Part shown: one piece after another, positions 33,008 through 37,989 of the stretch
Layout: the number at the start of each line of letters is the position of its first letter
How positions within the stretch are numbered: position 1 is the first letter of the stretch
Origin: Novosphingobium colocasiae
GTDB lineage: Bacteria > Pseudomonadota > Alphaproteobacteria > Sphingomonadales > Sphingomonadaceae
Reading direction: 5' to 3'
Length of the DNA: 37,989 nt
Assembly (NCBI RefSeq): GCF_014652555.1
Contig: NZ_BMZA01000019.1
Location: 1-37,989 of the forward strand
Notes under the pieces: generated by a model
The model's input: the letters and a program-made list of their open reading frames with translations, nothing else
What the model was told of the DNA's origin: nothing
Database searches by the model: none
Program-made: the position numbers and the translations under genes

Positions 33008-34060
33008 CTAGCGGGTCGGATCGAGCACGATCTTCTTGAGCCCGTCGGGACGGCTGTCGAACAGGCGATAAGCTTCGGCACCGTCCGACAGGTTCATCCG
33101 GTGAGTGATGATCCCGCCGACCTGACCGGCATCCAGCTTGCCAGAGGCCAGTGCAGCCATAAGGTGCGGAACCTCGGCCTGGACCGAGCACACGCCGGTG
33201 TGGAATTCCACGTTCTTGAACAACGCGCCGAGGATGGGGAACGGGATCTCGAATTGTTCGCTGACACCGATCTGCGAGATGCGCCCGCCGCGCTTGACCA
33301 GATCGATGGCCAACGCCGTTGTCACCCGCCCGCCGCTGGCATCCAGCACCACGTCCACGCCATTGCCGTCGGTCGCGTCCAGAACGCGGGCGACGACGTC
33401 TTCGCCGCCGACATCGGTGGCACCGATCGCACAGGCGTCCTTGCGCCGGTCTTCCAGCAGATCGAGCCCGAACACCCGCTCCGCCCCCATGGCCAACGCC
33501 GCCATCACCGCCTGCAACCCGACCGAGCCCAGCCCGATCACGGCCACCGTGTTGCCCGGCTCGATCCGGCCGCGTCGTGCGCAGTACCAAGCGGTGGCGA
33601 TGTTGTCGGTCAGCATGATGCCGAGGTCGTCGCTCATCCCTTCGGGAAGAAGGAACAGGTTGTTGTCCGCCATGGTCACCGCGATCGCTTCGGCCTGGCA
33701 GCCGGGAATAGTCGGATCACCCTGGCCATAGGCCCGTCCATTCGGATAGCTGTCACACAGGTAAACATGACCCGACAAGCACGGCTTGCAGCGGCCGCAA
33801 CCAATCGAGGCCGGGATCAGCACACGGTCGCCCTTCGCGAAGCTGCGCACTTCCGCGCCCACTTCCACCACTTCGCCCACGGCTTCGTGGCCGATGCAAT
33901 AATTGTTGAAGCCCATGTCGGTATGATAGGGGTGCAAATCGGTGCCGCAGATGCTGCACACGGTAGCCTTCACCACCGCGCCATGGGCATCAGGAAGGCG
34001 GGCGTCCGGGATATCCTCGTAGTGGATTTCACCGGGGCCACGATACATCAGACCTTTCAC
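33008..34060 (-). CDS. Zinc-dependent medium-chain alcohol dehydrogenase
   Basis: The gene encodes 350 residues from a GTG start at 34060 with GGGAGAAC upstream. Catalytic zinc ligands are Cys in SICGTDLHPY near residue 38 and His-Glu in CIGHEAVGEV near residue 58. The structural zinc lobe has four cysteines in GCGRCKPCLSGHVYLC near residue 88. The NAD-binding Rossmann motif is VAVIGLGSVGLQAV near residue 170, and FGLDLLEDRR follows with Asp, again favouring NAD+. It would oxidise a primary or secondary alcohol to aldehyde or ketone. It converges with the TetR gene and shares strand with the TonB receptor upstream, but 417 bases separate them, so it probably has its own promoter. Confidence 0.93.
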   Translation of the reverse strand: MKGLMYRGPGEIHYEDIPDARLPDAHGAVVKATVCSICGTDLHPYHTDMGFNNYCIGHEAVGEVVEVGAEVRSFAKGDRVLIPASIGCGRCKPCLSGHVYLCDSYPNGRAYGQGDPTIPGCQAEAIAVTMADNNLFLLPEGMSDDLGIMLTDNIATAWYCARRGRIEPGNTVAVIGLGSVGLQAVMAALAMGAERVFGLDLLEDRRKDACAIGATDVGGEDVVARVLDATDGNGVDVVLDASGGRVTTALAIDLVKRGGRISQIGVSEQFEIPFPILGALFKNVEFHTGVCSVQAEVPHLMAALASGKLDAGQVGGIITHRMNLSDGAEAYRLFDSRPDGLKKIVLDPTR

Positions 34061-34422
34061 GATCGTTCTCCCGATTGCGCCGCGCGCCAGCGATCGGTGG
34101 GTTGTCAGGCACCAAGCAAGGCCATCCTCAGTTCCGAACCGCGAGCAACATCAGCTAGCTGTGACTGTCCATTTGGTCAAGACCAAAGATGCCCCGGCAT
34201 CCAACCGCTGCGATCACGATAAGTTTTCGATCTTTCAGAAGCGACAGGTCCGCGAAGGACCGAATAACCTCGGACCTGCGCAGCTTGCGCCCGATGGCAA
34301 CATCATCGATCTTATCCAGATGTACTCCACCCGGCGTGAGGCCGGCGACCCGGCAGCCGATCACGGCGGAGCCCAAGACAGACCGGAATAGTGGACTGAG
34401 GGCTTACGCCCGTCAGAGGCCA

Positions 34423-34459
34423 GGCGGGGCTCCACGAACCAGTTTCACAGAGCCCCGCC
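34423..34459. terminator. Hairpin after the second TonB receptor gene
   Basis: GGCGGGGCTC at 34423-34432 and GAGCCCCGCC at 34450-34459 form a perfect 10-base stem with a 17-base loop, 18 bases past the receptor stop on the - strand. No T-run follows on that strand, so it may act as a transcript-end stabiliser. The rest of the 34061-34477 gap has no gene that I can support. Confidence 0.6.
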
Positions 34460-34477
34460 GTCGTTCTTAACTTGCAA

Positions 34478-37069
34478 TTAGAACTGATACCCGACCGTCA
34501 TGCCGTATTCCGCAGGGCGCCCGGTGTAACGAACATTGGTATCGAAACTAAGGATGGCGTTCGTCCAGTAATACTTGTTCGTGACGTTCTTGCCCCAGAC
34601 GGAGATCTTCCAGCCATCCTTCGAAATCATCGCCGCCGTCAGGTCGAGCAGCGTGCGGCCGTTGATGCGGTACACATACTGCGAAACCTTGTCGTTTGCG
34701 CCATAAAGACCGGCGATGGTCTTGGTCTGCGCGCTCAACACCGCGCCGACCATCGCGCTCCACTTGTCGCTGACCGGCACTGTGTAATCGAATGATGCGG
34801 AAACCTGCCACTTGGGCGCGAAGGGCAACTTCGCTCCCTTGTAATCGAGCGGGATCGCCGCGTAGCTCAGGAACGAGCCGGAGAACTCGTTCGGATTGGC
34901 GCCGATATAATTCTTGACCTTCGTGTCAAGATATGTCGCCGAAACACCAAGATTGAGCCCGTCGACCGGCGAGCTCGCCATTTCGATCTCGGCACCCTTG
35001 ATTTCGGATTTGGGCACGTTCTGGAGAGCGTCGAGAAAGCCGAATATCCGATCGACGATCTTGGCGCGGACCTGCTTGTTTCGATAATCGTTGTAGAACA
35101 GCGCGCCGTTCAACGTCATGCGCAAATCGGGTATCGTAGACTTGAAGCCGATTTCGTAGTTCGTGACCTTCTCCTGCACGACCGGCTGGAACTGGTTCGT
35201 GGTTGCCGCCGAGACGCTTGGATAGCTTCCCGCCTTGAAGCCCCTTGCAACGTTTGCGTAGAACAGCAAGTGGTCCATGGGCTTGAGATCGATGCCCAGG
35301 CTCCAGGAGGTGTTATGCTCCTTGAGCTTGCCGTGGAAGGTTTCGGCTTGGCAAGTGTCCGGATTGAGCGTGAAACTGTCACCATCGGCCACGGGGTGAT
35401 AAACCCACTCCTCTTGTGTCAGGCCGTTGGCCACAGCGCCGGGGCAGAGATTGGCAACGCCGATCCCGGTTCCCAGGGCCTGCCAGGTCGCGTTGAAGAA
35501 GTTCGTGATCCCGAAGTCGACGGGGCTGGTTTCGACATACCCCGGCGTGCTTTCGTTGCCGATCTCCGCCGTGCGCTTCGCTTCCGTATAGCGAATCCCG
35601 CCCCGCAGGTTGATCAGATCGTTGACCCGGAACTCCAGATTGCCAAACACGGCCAGGTTGGTCATGTCCTGGAAGCTGGGGTAGCTGTTGGCGGTAAATC
35701 CCTGATATTGGCCACCGTGCGAGGTCGATGCATCGTAGTAGGTATTGTCGATGATTTCATCGGCGGATGTGCGCTCGTAATTGCCCCCCACCACCCAGCG
35801 GAGCGCGGACGTGTTATCGGTGCTGCTGAACCGGACTTCCTCGGCGAACGTCTTGATCTTGCCCCAGTCCCGCACCAGGTCGATCGCATTGAACGAGGTG
35901 CCGTCCGCTTCGGTGCCATTCAGGTGGTTGTAGTGGATATAGTCCGTAATTGACGTCATCTGGATCGTGTCAGTGATATCGAAGTCGGTGCGCAGCGTGG
36001 CCTGGAAAAACCTGTTGTTGGAATAAGGCCGCTTATCCGGAGTCCAATCGGCTGCGCGTGGGTTCTTCGGTGCGGTGGGGTAAGTGGTGAACGGGCTTCC
36101 CACGATCACGGTAGGCACCCCGTTCACAAGCGCTGCCCGCGGCGTGCCGAACAGATCGACGTCGTTGGTGAGCACGCCAATCGCCGCATTGAACGGGTTC
36201 TGGATAGAACCGCCCGGGATGAAGTTGCCGGCGGCATCGCGCTTGTAAGTCGCGGTGCCAGCGAAGTCGTTGTAAAGCGCCGGGGCCTGGGTGTCTGACT
36301 TGTCGCGCCACCCGTTTACGTTGAGATTGAAGGTCAGTCGTTCCGTCGCCTGCCATTCCAGCAGAAGACGCGCGGCCGTACGATCTACTGCGCCCAGAGT
36401 GTCATCGCGCGTATAGCTTTTCTGCCAGTCATCACCCCGGGTAGCCTTGACAGCCACGCGCGCATTCAGCGTTTCGCCCAGCGGACCGCTGACGAAACCG
36501 TCGATATCGACGGTGTTGAAACGCGCATAGCCGACCTTGATGCCAGCGTGGAAATCATCGGTCGGCTTAGCGGCGATGAAGTTGATCGCGCCGCCTGTCG
36601 CATTGTTGCCGAACAGTGTGCCTTGCGGGCCTTTCAGCACCTCCACGCGCTCAAGATCGAACGCGGTCAGCGTTGTCATGACCGGCAACGGCAGCGGCGC
36701 TTGGTCGATGTACGTCGCTACGTTGGGATAGGCACCAATCGAGCTTTCAAAGAAGCCGACGCCGCGCATCGTATAGACCGGAGTGGCGTTCGGGCTAGGT
36801 GCGAAGGCTAGTCCGGGAACCGCCTTCGCCAGATCTTCGACGTTTTCGATCCGTCGATTTTCAAGCGCCGCGCTTCCCAATGCGCTGACCGTCAGGCCGA
36901 CATCCTGAAGCTTTTGCTCACGTTTGGTGGCAGTAACGACGATTTCGCCGTAGCTGCCGGCCACCTCGCCCCCCCCTGAATCCTGGGCGAAAGCGGGACT
37001 GACGGTGCCAGCAACGGCCGCCGAAATGATCGATGCACTCGAAAGAAAACGAGAAAAACAATGCGACAT
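34478..37069 (-). CDS. TonB-dependent outer-membrane receptor (large)
   Basis: The gene encodes 863 residues from the ATG at 37069, which has GGGGGAGG upstream; the frame is open to 37192 but without signal peptide. The signal peptide ends AAVAGTVSPAFAQD. The TonB-box/plug start reads GEIVVTATKREQKLQDVGLT near residue 42. The plug signature is FDLERVEVLKGPQGTLFGNN near residue 138. The barrel ends TGRPAEYGMTVGYQF with a terminal Phe. The receptor is about 120 residues longer than the one at 25068 and belongs to the sphingomonad group often linked to uptake of aromatic or other organic compounds. The upstream region is cut by an IS5-type remnant, which may have changed its promoter. Confidence 0.95.
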   Translation of the reverse strand: MSHCFSRFLSSASIISAAVAGTVSPAFAQDSGGGEVAGSYGEIVVTATKREQKLQDVGLTVSALGSAALENRRIENVEDLAKAVPGLAFAPSPNATPVYTMRGVGFFESSIGAYPNVATYIDQAPLPLPVMTTLTAFDLERVEVLKGPQGTLFGNNATGGAINFIAAKPTDDFHAGIKVGYARFNTVDIDGFVSGPLGETLNARVAVKATRGDDWQKSYTRDDTLGAVDRTAARLLLEWQATERLTFNLNVNGWRDKSDTQAPALYNDFAGTATYKRDAAGNFIPGGSIQNPFNAAIGVLTNDVDLFGTPRAALVNGVPTVIVGSPFTTYPTAPKNPRAADWTPDKRPYSNNRFFQATLRTDFDITDTIQMTSITDYIHYNHLNGTEADGTSFNAIDLVRDWGKIKTFAEEVRFSSTDNTSALRWVVGGNYERTSADEIIDNTYYDASTSHGGQYQGFTANSYPSFQDMTNLAVFGNLEFRVNDLINLRGGIRYTEAKRTAEIGNESTPGYVETSPVDFGITNFFNATWQALGTGIGVANLCPGAVANGLTQEEWVYHPVADGDSFTLNPDTCQAETFHGKLKEHNTSWSLGIDLKPMDHLLFYANVARGFKAGSYPSVSAATTNQFQPVVQEKVTNYEIGFKSTIPDLRMTLNGALFYNDYRNKQVRAKIVDRIFGFLDALQNVPKSEIKGAEIEMASSPVDGLNLGVSATYLDTKVKNYIGANPNEFSGSFLSYAAIPLDYKGAKLPFAPKWQVSASFDYTVPVSDKWSAMVGAVLSAQTKTIAGLYGANDKVSQYVYRINGRTLLDLTAAMISKDGWKISVWGKNVTNKYYWTNAILSFDTNVRYTGRPAEYGMTVGYQF

Positions 37070-37205
37070 TTTGGACCTCCCCCTGAGATCGAAGCGTGCC
37101 GTGCGGCCTGCCCGCGGCAGACTTCTTCGCAAGGTGCATATTCTGCTCCAACGGCACAGTCCGTTGGTAATGCTCTCAAACCATTCGGTCAATTATGTTT
37201 AGGCT

Positions 37206-37924
37206 GTGGCCCAATATTTCCCCAGGCAGCCTTTCGCTCCGTCAGCGCATTGGCCGTGGCGGATGCTGCCGCCGTGCTTTCCGCCGGTCTCGACAGTGCG
37301 GCGCTGGTTCTACCTGTGGCGGGACAACCGGCTCTGGTTGTCGCTCAATCATGCCCTGTTGCTGATCGGACGCGAGGCGAGAGGGCGCGATGCCTCGCCC
37401 AGTGCCGGGGTCATCGACAGCCAGAGCGTCAAAACCACCGAATCCGGCGGTCCTCGCGGCTATGATGCGGGCAAGAAGATCAAGGGCCGCAAGCGCCACA
37501 TCCTGACCGACACCGAGGGCAATCTGGTCCACGCCGTGATCCACACCGCCGAAACGAAGTTCAGCGAAGCTACATCCAGGACCGAGACGGTGCACCGCTG
37601 GTGCTCGCCCAGATCATCAAGCGCTTCCCGTGGCTGCGTAATATGTTTGCCGACGGCGGCTATGCCGGCGACAAACTCCGGCAGGCGCTGCGCCGGATCG
37701 GCAAATGGACCCTCGAGATCGTCAAACGGTCCGATACCGCCAAGGGCTTCGTGATCCTCCCGCGCCGGTGGGTCGTCGAGCGCACGCTGGCATGGCTGAA
37801 TCGAAACCGCCGTCTCGCCAAGGACTTCGAGCAAACCATCACGTCAGCCACCGCATGGCTGTTCATCGCATCAATCCAGCTCTTCGCTCGCCGCATCGCA
37901 AGGCTATGTAAATACACCGGATAA
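37206..37924 (+). pseudogene. IS5-family transposase, 5'-truncated with a 20-base insertion
   Basis: Transposase similarity starts near 37250 (HWPWRMLPPCFPPVSTVRRW), so about the first 65 residues of the family are missing. It continues with the first DDE Asp in SAGVIDSQSVKTTESGGPRG and then KIKGRKRHILTDTEGNLVHA. At 37553-37572 the 20 bases AACGAAGTTCAGCGAAGCTA interrupt the expected HTADIQDRDG sequence and shift the frame. The rest reads in another frame: LAQIIKRFPWLRNMFADGGY, KGFVILPRRWVVERTLAWLN and FEQTITSATAWLFIASIQ, with the remaining acidic residues. The transposase is inactive. The last 65 bases of the window may contain its right end; no inverted repeats could be confirmed. Confidence 0.87.
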
Positions 37925-37989
37925 TTATGAATCAGATGGGGTGATTGGGGCTCCACACCGAGTCGGTGGAGTGGCTGCTCCTCGCAAAT

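Overview
The window looks like a chromosomal segment of a G+C-rich alphaproteobacterium of the order Sphingomonadales, most likely Novosphingobium or a close relative. The grounds are a GcrA cell-cycle regulator, a crtY-crtI-crtB carotenoid operon, a HspQ-type protein, and a catabolic region built around large TonB-dependent receptors. The genus is inferred from gene content and codon use, not from a marker gene.

Layout, left part (1-21550), conserved chromosome. (i) 358-5206: DUF2334 deacetylase, GT4 glycosyltransferase, polytopic membrane protein, exported DUF2141 protein and a second GT4 glycosyltransferase, all on the + strand; this looks like an envelope glycoconjugate locus. (ii) 5227-6912: small membrane protein, uracil-DNA-glycosylase-like protein, GNAT acetyltransferase. 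(iii) 6985-11259: crtY, crtI, a LOG-family nucleotide hydrolase and crtB, joined by start/stop overlaps of 4 bases; the product should be beta-carotene or a derivative. (iv) 11350-13998: 48-residue membrane protein, Bcr/CflA-type efflux pump, DNA polymerase IV. (v) 13999-14692: a gene-free stretch packed with inverted repeats. (vi) 14693-21395: two c-di-GMP enzymes, an exported cyclophilin behind gcrA, an ABC-2 permease and HspQ.

Right part (21551-37989), an apparent integrated island. It starts at tRNA-Ser(CGA), followed at once by a P4-type integrase that has lost its catalytic domain at a junction with a decayed IS630 transposase. From there base composition is visibly less G+C-rich and the genes are catabolic. 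A + strand group runs GST, TonB receptor, GST and a broken nitronate monooxygenase, with a divergent TetR regulator. A - strand group runs SDR, tandem EthD protein, a 117-residue protein of unknown function and a Rieske oxygenase, with a divergent second TetR gene. A zinc alcohol dehydrogenase and a second, larger TonB receptor follow, then a decayed IS5-type transposase. No right-hand attachment site was seen, so the island probably continues beyond the window.

Working model (inference): the two receptors import one or more hydrophobic or aromatic compounds, the Rieske enzyme hydroxylates them, SDR and ADH oxidise the alcohols, and the GST pair and EthD protein process reactive intermediates. 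The substrate cannot be read from the sequence. Several genes are broken (integrase, IS630, nitronate monooxygenase, a TonB-receptor tail, IS5), so the island is partly decayed or was assembled by deletion and insertion.
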